Below, piece by piece: positions 1 through 8,462 of a stretch of DNA of 32,004 nt. How positions within the stretch are numbered: the stretch's first letter is position 1; each line of letters opens with the position of its first letter. The translations under genes and the position numbers were made by a program. The DNA lies in assembly GCA_039821645.1 (NCBI GenBank), contig JBCBNU010000029.1, forward strand, positions 1 to 32,004. Direction: 5' to 3'. This stretch comes from CALBPI01 sp039821645. GTDB taxonomy: Bacteria > Pseudomonadota > Gammaproteobacteria > Steroidobacterales > Woeseiaceae. The notes beneath the pieces were generated by a model that did not search any database, was not told the origin of the DNA, and saw nothing but the letters and a program-made list of their open reading frames with translations.

Positions 1-1
1 A

Positions 2-367
2 TTAAGAGCTAATGCGCGACGCGCCGCCGCACGTGTACAGGAGCTTGAGCTCATTTATCTGAACCAGGTCAACACCGCATTCTCCGAGGTCGAAAACGCG
101 ATCAGCAACGCCGAAGCACTCGCGGAACGACTCGCGGCTGCCGAACGCAACATCGAGGCGTCCAACAACGCACTCACGCGCTCCTTTGAAGCGTATGGCC
201 TCGGACTGGTTGACTACACAAGCGTCCTCGAATCACAACAGCGCGCATTCGATGCGCAGAGTAACCTCGTGCAAATTCGTGCGGCCCTGCTCAACAATCG
301 CATCAGTTTGTACGAGGCTCTGGGCGGCCCGTTTGACACCGACACCACTTCGGAACCCAAGACATGA
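2..367 (+). CDS. TolC-family outer membrane efflux protein, C-terminal part (5' end outside window)
   Basis: Only the last 121 codons are present, with no start in the window; the frame opens at base 2 and ends at the TGA of 365-367. The translation is long amphipathic helix rich in Ala, Glu, Asn and Arg. Near the end is a segment reading YGLGLVDYTSVLESQQ, the usual TolC/OprM second-repeat pattern in which a Gly-Leu turn is followed by a helix with D/E-x-x-x-x-Q-x-x-x-x-A spacing. The outer membrane factor forms the exit duct of a tripartite pump. Its stop overlaps the adaptor start as ATGA, so it is co-translated with the adaptor and pump downstream. Family assignment rests on this motif and the operon context; substrate is unknown. 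Confidence 0.85.
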   Translation, partial: LRANARRAAARVQELELIYLNQVNTAFSEVENAISNAEALAERLAAAERNIEASNNALTRSFEAYGLGLVDYTSVLESQQRAFDAQSNLVQIRAALLNNRISLYEALGGPFDTDTTSEPKT

Positions 368-1593
368 CGAACGAACCTTCCATAATCGCAAAGACACTTG
401 TCCCGCTCGCGATCATCGCCGGATTGTTCGGCATCGCTTACTTCATCAGCTCAAACCCGCCAGAGGCCCCGCGACGCGGTGGCGGAGACGGACCGCAACT
501 CGTCGTTGAGACGATGAAGATCGAACCGCGCGACTACCCCGTGATGCTGGAGAGCTACGGCACCGTGCAGCCGCGGACGCGGAGCCAACTCGTTAGTCAG
601 GTCAACGGTCAAATCACTGCGATCGGCCCAGCCTTCCGCGAAGGTGGCATATTCAAAAAGGGCGACATGCTCGTGCAGGTGGATCCCCGTGATTTCTCAG
701 CAGATGTCGACATCGCGCGCGCTACGTTGCTCGACGCCGAGCAAGTCCTGGCGGAGGCACGGGCGCGTACCGAGCAAGCGCTAGCGGACTGGCAGGCGCT
801 CGGTAATGACGGTGAGCCGCCTGCATTGGTTGCCCGCATGCCACAGCTGCGCGCCGCCGAAGCGCGCGTCGCATCGGCACGAGCAGCGCTGACCAAGGCA
901 GAGCTCAGCCTCGAGCGCGCAACCATTACCGCACCCTTCGACGGTCGGGTACTGACACAACTGGCCGACCTCGGCCAGGTCGTCACACCGAACACCGCGC
1001 TTGGTGAGATCTATGCAACGGACAGCGTCGAGGTCCGTCTACCGTTGCGGGATCGCGATCTACCGTTCATCGATCTGCCAGGCCAGATCGCGGCAAACGA
1101 ATCGGGTGATGCGAACGTTTTTTTGGCTTCCACGCTTGGCGACGACACTGAATGGCCGGCTGTTTTGGTGAGAACGGAAAGCGCGATCGATCCAACGGCA
1201 CGTCAGCTTCACGTCATCGCGCAGTTAACCGATCCTTACCCCGGTAGCTCGCCAATCACCATCGGCCAGTACGTAACTGCGGCTGTGCGCGGCAAGACCA
1301 TCGCAGATGCATTGGTCGTACCGAACGAAGTGCTCTCTCAAGGGACATTCGTTTTTGTCGTTGATGACGGCGTACTGGACCGTCGGCGTGTCGATGTGGT
1401 TTGGCAGAACGATATCGAGAGCATCGTCGCGGGCGGTATTGCGGCTGGTGAACAGGTTGTCACGACACAACTTGGGCAGGTGACGTCCGGGACTCGCGTA
1501 CAAATCCTGAACGCCGCTATGCAGGACCGCAGAGAAGCAGCCAGCCAGGGACAATCGGGCAGTCCGGGCAGTGCCGCGGCAGCCGCACAATGA
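364..1593 (+). CDS. RND efflux pump periplasmic adaptor (membrane fusion protein)
   Basis: 409 residues, a usual size for HlyD/AcrA-type adaptors. Residues about 8-28 form one hydrophobic anchor; no lipobox Cys is seen, so it is probably held by a transmembrane helix rather than a lipid. A Gly-rich linker follows, then a split lipoyl/barrel-sandwich region (about 55-105 and 185-215, the latter with the TITAPFDGRV motif typical of adaptors). Between them lies an Ala/Glu/Arg-rich helical hairpin (about 110-180). Beta-barrel and membrane-proximal domains end near 375, with a low-complexity Gln/Ser/Ala tail. It bridges the inner-membrane pump and the outer-membrane duct. The start overlaps the upstream gene by ATGA and the stop overlaps the pump gene by ATGA. 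Substrate cannot be told. Confidence 0.93.
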   Translation: MTNEPSIIAKTLVPLAIIAGLFGIAYFISSNPPEAPRRGGGDGPQLVVETMKIEPRDYPVMLESYGTVQPRTRSQLVSQVNGQITAIGPAFREGGIFKKGDMLVQVDPRDFSADVDIARATLLDAEQVLAEARARTEQALADWQALGNDGEPPALVARMPQLRAAEARVASARAALTKAELSLERATITAPFDGRVLTQLADLGQVVTPNTALGEIYATDSVEVRLPLRDRDLPFIDLPGQIAANESGDANVFLASTLGDDTEWPAVLVRTESAIDPTARQLHVIAQLTDPYPGSSPITIGQYVTAAVRGKTIADALVVPNEVLSQGTFVFVVDDGVLDRRRVDVVWQNDIESIVAGGIAAGEQVVTTQLGQVTSGTRVQILNAAMQDRREAASQGQSGSPGSAAAAAQ

Positions 1594-4500
1594 TCGCCTG
1601 GTTCGCCCGAAATTCGGTTGCCGCTAACCTGCTGATGTTCGGCATCGTTGCCGGCGGACTGTTCACCATCCGAAACCTAATGGTGTTCGAAGTGTTCCCG
1701 CCGGCAGACCCTGAAGTGATTTCGGTCTCGGTGCCCCTGCGTGGCGCCACACCGGAAGATGTCGAACTCGGCATTGCGGTGCGCATCGAAGAGGCTGTGA
1801 ACGACCTCGAAGGGATTGAGCAAATCACCTCGCGTTCTGTGGAAGGCTCGACGACAGTTTCGATTGAAGTTGAGAGCAGCTACGACCCGCGCGAGCTGCT
1901 TGCCGATATCAAAAGTCGCGTCGACGCGATCAACGGCTTGCCTGCTGAGGCCGAACGCCCGGTGATCGCCTTGGCACAGCGTGCGTTTTCGGTCATCGAG
2001 ATTGTGGTCTCTGGAAGTGTCGATGAAGACGAGCTCCGCGCTGTGGCAGAACAGGTGCGCGAAGACCTGCTCCTGCTCCCGGAGATCACGCAGGTCAGAC
2101 TCGACTCAGTACGAAATTACGAAGTGGCGATCGAAGCATCGCAAAATCGGCTCCGCGAAACCGGCATCACGCTGGAGGAAGTCGCAACAGCCATCCGCCA
2201 AAGCTCACAGGACCTCTCTGCGGGCAACCTGCGCTCCGCGGGGGGCGATGTGCTGTTGCGCTCCAAGGGCCAAGCCTACCGACAGACGGAATTTGAAGAC
2301 ATCGTGGTTCGCACCAACCCCGATGGCAGCATCATCCGGGTACGTGACATTGCGGCGGTCGACGATGGCTTCGAAGAAGACGCAGTAACGACGCGATTCA
2401 ATGGCGTCAATGCCGCCACGCTGCGGGTATCCCGGGTCGGCAAACAAAGCGCGCTCGAAATCGCGGATGCAGCGAAACTGTACGTTCTCGAGAAACGCGC
2501 AGAGCTACCTGTTGGTCTTTTTGTGGACTACTGGGACGACGACTCGGTCACACTCAGAAATCGCCTCGGGATTTTGGTCAGCAGCGCATGGCAAGGTGGC
2601 TTGCTCGTCATCCTGATGCTCACCCTGTTTCTGCGTCCAGCAATTGCGTTCTGGGTGTTCATCGGCATCCCGATCAGCTTTTTCGGTGCCTTCATGTTGA
2701 TGACAATGCTGGACGTAAGCATCAACATCATGACGCTATTTGGCTTTATTTTGGTGCTTGGTCTGGTCGTCGACGATGCGATCGTCACGGGCGAGAACGT
2801 CTATACCCATCTCAAGCGCGGCACGGACGGTCTGCAAGCCGCAATCGAAGGCACACGCGAAGTTGCTGGCCCCGTGACCTTCGGCATTTTGACGACCATG
2901 GCTGCGTTTGCACCGCTCGTGACTCTTGAAGGTCGCTTCGGGAGTTTCTTCTCAAATATCCCACTCGTTGTCATCCCGGTCTTCATCTTCTCACTGATAG
3001 AGTCGAAGCTGATTCTGCCGGCGCATTTAAAACACATCTCCATCCGCGGAGTGAGCAAGCACGGCAATGCGTTCCAGCGATTCCAGAAAAAATTCGCAGA
3101 TGGATTCGAGAGAGCGATCTTGCGCTACTACCGGCCGGCGCTGAGCTTTGCACTGAAACATCGCTACTCGACGCTCGCGAGTTTCGCTGGCTTGTTGGTG
3201 ATTATGGTAACGCTGGTGACGAGCGGCTACACGCGCTGGGTGTTTTTTGCGAGCGTCCCTAGCGAAACCATCACGGCGGAACTTGCCATGCCTGTTGGTA
3301 CGCCCTACGAAATCACCGACGGTCACGTTCAGCGGATGCTCGAGATCGCACGCGAACTCAAGCGCGGCTACAACGAGCAATACGACGAAGAAGTTGCCGG
3401 CAACATCCTGGCGAGCACGGGAGCCAGTCGCGACAGCAGTGGATCCCATATCGGTCGGGTACAAATCGAGCTGTCGCCGGCGGAAGAGCGTGTCGGAAAA
3501 GTCTCGTCTCTGGACTTTGCAGCTGCATGGCGCGAACGACTCGGGGTGATACCGGGTGCTGAGACCATGAACATCCGCTCCACCTGGTCGGGCGGTCGCA
3601 ACCCCATCGACATCCAGTTCTCCGGGCAGTCGCTCGAACAGCTTTCCCTGGTTGGCGAAGCGATGAAGTCTCATCTCGCGACCTATGACGGCGTGTTCGA
3701 AATCAATGACAGTTTGTCAGACGGTAAGGAAGAGCTGCGCATCGATCTCACACCGCAAGGATATGTGCTCGGATTGACGCGGGCCGACGTGGTTGGCCAG
3801 GTATCCAGCGCGTTCCGTGGTTTCGAAGCACAGCGTATCCAGCGCGGACGCGACGATATCCGTGTGTTGATCCGACTCTCCGGACAGGAACGTCAGAACA
3901 TCGATACGCTCAATGAGTTCCTGATCCGAACGCCGGATGGACAGGACGTGCCGCTCGCCAACGTTGCGACGCTGACACCCGGCAAGGGTCCATCGCAAAT
4001 CACAAGGATTGATGGTTACCGCACGTTGAACGTTCGTGCGGAAGTCGACAAGTCGACAGCCAATATGACGCTGATCCAGGGGGGCATTACGGCCTTCGCC
4101 GATGGGCTGATGCCTCGATTCCCCGGCATTACTTATCGACTCGAAGGTGAAGCGAGGCGACAGGGTGAAATCTTCTCGAGTCTCACTTCGGGTCTTACCG
4201 TCGCGCTGTTTGTAATCTTCTGTTTGCTAGCACTCGCGCTGAAGAGCTATATCCAGGCGATTCTGGTGATGTCGATTATTCCCTTCGGCGTCATTGGCGC
4301 CATCATGGGCCATTGGTTCCTCGGCTACAGTGTGTCGATTCTCAGCGTGTTTGGACTGATCGCGCTGATGGGGGTTGTTGTCAATGACAGCCTGGTGCTG
4401 GTCGACTACATCAATCGGAAACACCGAGCGGGGACGCCGCTGATTGAAGCCGCGAAAATGGCAGGTGTGGCGCGCTTCCGAGCAGTGATGCTGACCTCGC

Positions 4501-4748
4501 TCACCACCTTCCTGGGACTGTTACCGATGCTGAGCGTGAAATCCACGACGGCTCAGTTTCTGATCCCTATGGGCATCTCACTCGCCTACGGCATTCTGTT
4601 CGCGACCTTTATCACGCTGCTGTTGGTGCCCGTGAACATCATGATTGCCGACGACATCAAGAGCGCATTCCGCGACGTGTTCGGCTGGTATTTCCGACGG
4701 CGCACGCCGAGTTCAGAGACAGAGACGCCGCTGCAGACCAACGGATAG
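1590..4748 (+). CDS. RND superfamily efflux pump, inner membrane subunit (AcrB/HAE-type)
   Basis: 1052 residues, full length for the AcrB/MexB family. Features seen: an N-terminal membrane helix (about 9-28), a first large periplasmic loop, a TM2-TM6 block (about 330-470), a second periplasmic loop and a TM8-TM12 block (about 865-1030). TM4 holds GLVVDDAIV with the proton-relay pair Asp395-Asp396. In TM10, where AcrB has its relay lysine, the motif reads GVVVNDSLVLVD, so Asn932-Asp933 replace Lys-Asn; other RND subfamilies also lack this Lys. The pump uses proton-motive force to drive export through the adaptor and TolC-like duct. It is the last gene of the operon, and its stop lies 6 bases from the stop of the converging dehydrogenase gene. 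Drug versus other hydrophobic substrate is unresolved. Confidence 0.93.
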   Translation: MIAWFARNSVAANLLMFGIVAGGLFTIRNLMVFEVFPPADPEVISVSVPLRGATPEDVELGIAVRIEEAVNDLEGIEQITSRSVEGSTTVSIEVESSYDPRELLADIKSRVDAINGLPAEAERPVIALAQRAFSVIEIVVSGSVDEDELRAVAEQVREDLLLLPEITQVRLDSVRNYEVAIEASQNRLRETGITLEEVATAIRQSSQDLSAGNLRSAGGDVLLRSKGQAYRQTEFEDIVVRTNPDGSIIRVRDIAAVDDGFEEDAVTTRFNGVNAATLRVSRVGKQSALEIADAAKLYVLEKRAELPVGLFVDYWDDDSVTLRNRLGILVSSAWQGGLLVILMLTLFLRPAIAFWVFIGIPISFFGAFMLMTMLDVSINIMTLFGFILVLGLVVDDAIVTGENVYTHLKRGTDGLQAAIEGTREVAGPVTFGILTTMAAFAPLVTLEGRFGSFFSNIPLVVIPVFIFSLIESKLILPAHLKHISIRGVSKHGNAFQRFQKKFADGFERAILRYYRPALSFALKHRYSTLASFAGLLVIMVTLVTSGYTRWVFFASVPSETITAELAMPVGTPYEITDGHVQRMLEIARELKRGYNEQYDEEVAGNILASTGASRDSSGSHIGRVQIELSPAEERVGKVSSLDFAAAWRERLGVIPGAETMNIRSTWSGGRNPIDIQFSGQSLEQLSLVGEAMKSHLATYDGVFEINDSLSDGKEELRIDLTPQGYVLGLTRADVVGQVSSAFRGFEAQRIQRGRDDIRVLIRLSGQERQNIDTLNEFLIRTPDGQDVPLANVATLTPGKGPSQITRIDGYRTLNVRAEVDKSTANMTLIQGGITAFADGLMPRFPGITYRLEGEARRQGEIFSSLTSGLTVALFVIFCLLALALKSYIQAILVMSIIPFGVIGAIMGHWFLGYSVSILSVFGLIALMGVVVNDSLVLVDYINRKHRAGTPLIEAAKMAGVARFRAVMLTSLTTFLGLLPMLSVKSTTAQFLIPMGISLAYGILFATFITLLLVPVNIMIADDIKSAFRDVFGWYFRRRTPSSETETPLQTNG

Positions 4749-4754
4749 TTCTGC

Positions 4755-5897
4755 TCAGGCGATATTCATCCGCTTGGTGATGATGCCGAGCATGATCTCG
4801 TCGGCACCGCCACCGATGGAAGACAACCTGCCGTCGCGGTAGGCACGTGCGATCGGGTTGTCCCACATGAAACCCATGCCCCCCCAATACTGCAGGCAGC
4901 TGTCGGTAATCTCGCGGAACAGCCGGCCCGATTTCAGTTTGCACATCGATGCGAGCGTGGTGACATCGTCTCCGGCCACATAATTCTCGGCAGCGTTGTA
5001 AACCAACGCACGTAGCGCTTCGACCTCAGTCTGTAACTCCGCGAGTCGGAACTGCACCACCTGGTTATCGAGAATTGGCTTGCCGAACGTCTTGCGCTCG
5101 CGGGTGTAATCGATCGTCGCCTCGATACAGCGCTCCATACCGCGCAGGTTAGCCGCGGCAGCGAAAAGGCGCTCTTCCTGGAATTGCATCATCTGGTAGC
5201 GAAACCCGTGACCACGCTCACCAATGGTGAATCGCTGTGGTACTCGAACATCTTCAAAAAAGATTTGTGCCGTGTCGGAATCCCGCATACCCAGTTTGTT
5301 CAGTACCGGAGAGAACTCGATACCCGGTGTATCGGTCGGTACGACGATCAGCGATTTGCTCGTATGCGCCGGTCCCTCCTCCGTATTGGCCAAGAGACAC
5401 AGGAAATCTGCCTGTGTCGCATTGGTGATCCACATCTTCGTGCCATTGATCACGTAGTCCGCGCCATCGCTGCGCGCTTGGGTTTTGATTGCCGCAACAT
5501 CGGACCCCGCGTGAGGCTCGCTAACTGCTATCGAACACACGCGGTCTCCCGCAATCGCCGGCGCGAGAAACTCCGCCTTGATTTCATCACTACCAAACCT
5601 CGCGAGCGCCGGCGTTGCCATATCGGTCTGCACACCGAGCGCCATCGAGACCCCGGCGGCACTGGTGTATCCCAGCGCTTCCGAGAAAACGATCTGATAG
5701 GTGTAGTCCAGATCGAGACCACCATAGGCTTCCGGCTTGGCAATCCCAAGTAGCCCTCGATCGCCCGCCGCCTTGAAGACGTCATGGGCGGGGAAGCGCC
5801 CGCTCGCTTCCCACTCAGCCGCGTTCGGATCGAGCACTTCGTGCACAAACTTCTCCGTCACTTCGCGAATCGACTGATGTGTCTCCGTGAAGCGCAT
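4755..5897 (-). CDS. acyl-CoA dehydrogenase family protein
   Basis: 380 residues, normal for the acyl-CoA dehydrogenase family of FAD flavoenzymes that introduce an alpha,beta double bond into acyl-CoA. The flavin/substrate signature is visible around residues 125-138 (AVSEPHAGSDVAAIK), with WITNA at 156-160 and the C-terminal signature near 336-358 (QYWGGMGFMWDNPIARAYRD). The usual Glu of the MCAD-type C-terminal loop is absent: the loop reads SIGGGADEIM. A Glu-Arg pair at 242-243 (QEERLF) sits where isovaleryl-CoA dehydrogenase carries its catalytic base, so Glu242 is the likely base. This points to branched or unusual acyl-CoAs (isovaleryl- or citronellyl-CoA-like) rather than straight medium chains, but that is inference. 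It starts 2 bases after the hydrolase stop and has no clear Shine-Dalgarno sequence, suggesting translational coupling. Confidence 0.9.
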   Translation of the reverse strand: MRFTETHQSIREVTEKFVHEVLDPNAAEWEASGRFPAHDVFKAAGDRGLLGIAKPEAYGGLDLDYTYQIVFSEALGYTSAAGVSMALGVQTDMATPALARFGSDEIKAEFLAPAIAGDRVCSIAVSEPHAGSDVAAIKTQARSDGADYVINGTKMWITNATQADFLCLLANTEEGPAHTSKSLIVVPTDTPGIEFSPVLNKLGMRDSDTAQIFFEDVRVPQRFTIGERGHGFRYQMMQFQEERLFAAAANLRGMERCIEATIDYTRERKTFGKPILDNQVVQFRLAELQTEVEALRALVYNAAENYVAGDDVTTLASMCKLKSGRLFREITDSCLQYWGGMGFMWDNPIARAYRDGRLSSIGGGADEIMLGIITKRMNIA

Positions 5898-5899
5898 AA

Positions 5900-6808
5900 T
5901 CAGGCCGCCACAGCAGAGGTGTCGTTTTCGCGTGCGTGGTCGATCAGCAGACCTGTAATCCGATCGATCAGCAGCGGCGGCAGGTCATGCCCCATACCTT
6001 CGATGATCTCAAGTTTGGCACCCGGCACCGCCTCGGCGGTATCAACACCCGCGGCGACTGGCACGAGTCGATCCTTGTCGCCGTGAATCACGAGAGTCGG
6101 GACGGTCAGTTTGCGAAGCTCAGCCACCCGACTCTTCGCCAAGCCGATAGCCAACATCTGTCGCATCACACCGCCGCGCGTCACTCCGCGCGCGTACATA
6201 TTCCTCAAACGCTGCTCTACATGTTTCAGATCGACGCCATAACCTTTGCTGGAAATCATGGACCAAGTCTTCATGCTATGCGCGATACGGGCTTCCGGGT
6301 CACTGGTCTTGGGACGCGACAAAAGCTGGCGCACCATTTCTGTATCCGGTTTCGGCAGGCGTGGGTTAGCGGTCGTGGACATGATGGATGTCAGACTCAG
6401 GCACCGTTGTGGGTATCGAATCGCGAGTAGCTGCGCGATCATGCCGCCCATCGATACCCCGGCGATATGCGCCTTACCGATCCCCAGCTGAGCAATCAAT
6501 CCGGCAACATCACCCGCCATATCTGGCAGCGTATAGGGCGCCCTAACCTTCAGCCCAAAGCTCAGTTTCAACCGCTCCCAAACGAGATTGGGTACGCCTG
6601 CAGAACGGAACGACTGCGATTTACCGATATCTCGATTCTCCGGAGTCACCACATGGAATCCCGCTTCGACCAGTCGGTCGATGAAGGCTGGCGGCCATGC
6701 GTTCAACGGCATGCTGAGCCCCTGCAGCAGAATAAATGTTGGATTACTTGGGTCCCCGAATTGCTCGAACGCAATGCGAACACCATTCACTTCGGTTTCT
6801 GCCAACAC
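5900..6808 (-). CDS. alpha/beta hydrolase fold protein
   Basis: 302 residues with a complete alpha/beta hydrolase triad: nucleophile Ser119 in GVSMGG, acid Asp246 in HGDKDRLV, and His274 in GMGHDLP. The oxyanion segment LLQGLSMPLNAW lies near 28-38. The cap region (about 150-215) resembles esterases or hydrolases of the TAP/AB-hydrolase_1 group. No signal peptide is seen, so it is probably cytoplasmic. The start codon is GTG at 6808, preceded by AGGGG only 3 bases away; the next codon, TTG, is 6 bases from the same AGGGG and could be the true start. An in-frame TAG closes the frame just upstream. It precedes the acyl-CoA dehydrogenase by 2 bases, so the pair may act in one ester or acyl catabolic route; substrate unknown. 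Confidence 0.88.
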   Translation of the reverse strand: MLAETEVNGVRIAFEQFGDPSNPTFILLQGLSMPLNAWPPAFIDRLVEAGFHVVTPENRDIGKSQSFRSAGVPNLVWERLKLSFGLKVRAPYTLPDMAGDVAGLIAQLGIGKAHIAGVSMGGMIAQLLAIRYPQRCLSLTSIMSTTANPRLPKPDTEMVRQLLSRPKTSDPEARIAHSMKTWSMISSKGYGVDLKHVEQRLRNMYARGVTRGGVMRQMLAIGLAKSRVAELRKLTVPTLVIHGDKDRLVPVAAGVDTAEAVPGAKLEIIEGMGHDLPPLLIDRITGLLIDHARENDTSAVAA

Positions 6809-6833
6809 AATCCCCTAGTCTTTCTCGTTCGCC

Positions 6834-6839
6834 ATGATA
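6834..6839 (-). promoter_or_regulatory. possible -10 element for the hydrolase/dehydrogenase operon
   Basis: Read on the minus strand the hexamer is TATCAT, one mismatch from TATAAT, about 25 bases upstream of the GTG start at 6808. No good -35 hexamer sits 16-18 bases further upstream, so this is a weak call. The 69-base divergent gap between the hydrolase and the outer-membrane protein gene must hold the promoters of both. Confidence 0.25.
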
Positions 6840-6877
6840 GGGTCTGACGCAGCTGAACACCACGATAGGTCCAACTG

Positions 6878-7732
6878 ATGAACAGGATTACCGGGCTACT
6901 GCTCTCTTCGCTGCTCTGCACGGTGGCTGTCGCAGACGATCCGGGTTATTCCCTCGGCGTCGCCGTCGCCGCGGACAATGGAGACGGTTTTACAGGAACG
7001 ATTATCGGCAACCTGATCGTCAATGATGAGCTCTTGCTGTCAGCCAACTTTGCAAGCACACAAGCTGACGCCTTCCCCGAGGATATCCAGACTCGGGATT
7101 GGGAACTGAGTGCGCACTACGATTTTGGCGCGATTGGCATCGAGGCCTTTGGCGGACAGTCGGGCGACCCAGATGACTTCGATGCACAGGATCTGTCCGC
7201 TGGTTTTTTCCATTACGGAGATCACTGGAGCTGGTCTGCAAGATATTTGACGCGCGATATTGACCTGATCCTCTCAACACCCAACGTCGATCGTCTCGAC
7301 GACGTTTCGGTACCGCTCGAAGCAACCGGTTGGCGCGCTAGCCTTGGCTACCGCACCGAATCCGGATTTCGCGTGAGCGCAAACGCGCGCCGCTTCGATT
7401 ACGACCGAAACCTTGAAATATTGGGTAGCAGGGTCATCGTGCAGAGACTCTCGCCGACCTCGCTGACACTCGCGACGTCACTGCTGGATCAAAGCACGTC
7501 AGTAACCGTCGAATGGCCGCTAAAAGATCTCCGTGCGATCAATCTGTCAGTCAGTCGTGATGAACTCGCAGGCAATCTCGGGAGTGCCGATACTTATTCA
7601 GCAGGCTTCCTGACACCGATCGGACAACGTGGTGATCTCGATATTGCTGTGGGCGTATCTCAGGGCGCTGACGGCATCGAAGGCGACACGATCTTCCTCA
7701 GCATTTTCTACATGTTCTATGGGTCGTTTTAA
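6878..7732 (+). CDS. outer membrane beta-barrel protein of unknown function
   Basis: 284 residues. Residues 1-19 form a signal peptide with an AVA cleavage site before Asp20. The mature part alternates polar and hydrophobic residues in many short strands (for example WELSAHYDFG, WSWSARYLTRDI, GWRASLGYRT) and ends in Phe after FYMFYGSF; a terminal aromatic residue is the recognition signal for BAM-assembled barrels. No known porin or transporter motif is recognised. An AGG seven bases upstream is a modest ribosome binding site. Transcribed alone, it converges on the DUF3106 gene with a 4-base overlap of stop codons. A homology search against small barrel families such as YfaZ/OmpW would be needed to name it. 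Confidence 0.8.
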   Translation: MNRITGLLLSSLLCTVAVADDPGYSLGVAVAADNGDGFTGTIIGNLIVNDELLLSANFASTQADAFPEDIQTRDWELSAHYDFGAIGIEAFGGQSGDPDDFDAQDLSAGFFHYGDHWSWSARYLTRDIDLILSTPNVDRLDDVSVPLEATGWRASLGYRTESGFRVSANARRFDYDRNLEILGSRVIVQRLSPTSLTLATSLLDQSTSVTVEWPLKDLRAINLSVSRDELAGNLGSADTYSAGFLTPIGQRGDLDIAVGVSQGADGIEGDTIFLSIFYMFYGSF

Positions 7733-8211
7733 CCGCCGCCGGTGCGGCGACGGCGCTGTCGTGCACGCTCGCGCATTCTTTGCATCGCCGCATCACGTTC
7801 CTCTGGACTAAGGTTACGGAAGCGTTCGCGCAGCGCCTCGCGTTGCTCCGGCGACAACCGATTAAAGCGCTGTAATTTGCTGCGCAATTGTGCGCGCTCC
7901 TCGGGGGACATCTCGCGGAACGTCTGCAATCGCGACAGCAGCTCCTGACGACGGGACTCGGGCAATGCACGCCAGCGCTCGAATCGCTCCTGCAACTGGG
8001 CACGCTCGTCGTCATCAAGCTGTAGCCAGCGGTCTGCACCGCGCACCAACCGCTCTCGACGGGTGGCGTCGATATCAGCCCATTGCTGTTCGTACTTCGC
8101 GAGTACCGACTGCTGATCGTCGGATAATGCAGACCACTCCTGTGCCTCGGCGACTTCAGTCAGCAGCAGTAAAGTCAGTAACAAGATCATCTTTAGTGCT
8201 TGAGTCATCAT
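7729..8211 (-). CDS. DUF3106-type exported Arg/Glu-rich repeat protein
   Basis: 160 residues. A signal peptide spans about 1-23 (hydrophobic LLLTLLLL core, cleavage near AEA). The mature protein is nearly all helix and made of repeats of roughly 19-21 residues, each with a pattern like LSPEERAQLRSRLQRF: an N-cap Ser/Asp-Pro-Glu, then Arg/Leu-rich helix with an aromatic at the end (W, W, F, F, F). About six copies can be counted. The tail RMRERARQRRRRTGGG is strongly basic. This is the DUF3106 pattern, which resembles Spy/CpxP/ZraP-like periplasmic helical proteins in composition; a shared function is not proven. Two adjacent ATGs exist at the start, overlapping the stop of the upstream acidic-protein gene. 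Last gene of the sigma operon. Confidence 0.85.
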   Translation of the reverse strand: MMTQALKMILLLTLLLLTEVAEAQEWSALSDDQQSVLAKYEQQWADIDATRRERLVRGADRWLQLDDDERAQLQERFERWRALPESRRQELLSRLQTFREMSPEERAQLRSKLQRFNRLSPEQREALRERFRNLSPEERDAAMQRMRERARQRRRRTGGG

Positions 8212-8462
8212 TCTGCCTTGGCGGTGTCCGAGACCGCCTGCTCCTGTTCGGGTGCGCGAGTGTCCGCTGCTCCCGGCGTATCCTCTGTCGACTCGAACTC
8301 GACGTCCTCGAATGACATAGCGTCGATCATCTCGTCTTCGATCTCCATCATGTCACCCAGAAAATCCAAAAAATCATAAGGCTCGGTATCGGCAAGCGAC
8401 TCAGCCGCGGCCAGACCGGCAACGATCATGCCACTTTGCCAGAATGCGACCCTAGCCCTCAT
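8208..8462 (-). CDS. small acidic exported protein of the sigma-factor operon
   Basis: 84 residues from ATG at 8462, preceded by GAGG with a 6-base spacer. A longer open frame exists upstream but would run through the anti-sigma gene and reads as a shadow; the ATG used here overlaps the end of that gene by 11 bases, as expected for coupled genes. Residues 1-24 look like a signal peptide (short basic start, GMIVAGLAAA core). The mature 60 residues contain 21 Asp/Glu and only two basic residues, with the hydrophobic/acidic stretch FLDFLGDMMEIEDEM. I recognise no domain. Position between an anti-sigma candidate and a basic DUF3106 protein suggests a periplasmic partner of one of them; that is inference. 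Confidence 0.7.
   Translation of the reverse strand: MRARVAFWQSGMIVAGLAAAESLADTEPYDFLDFLGDMMEIEDEMIDAMSFEDVEFESTEDTPGAADTRAPEQEQAVSDTAKAE

Noticed and set aside
3027..3674. 215-residue minus-strand open frame opposite the RND pump
   Set aside because: Shadow of a highly conserved gene; no motif or start signal.
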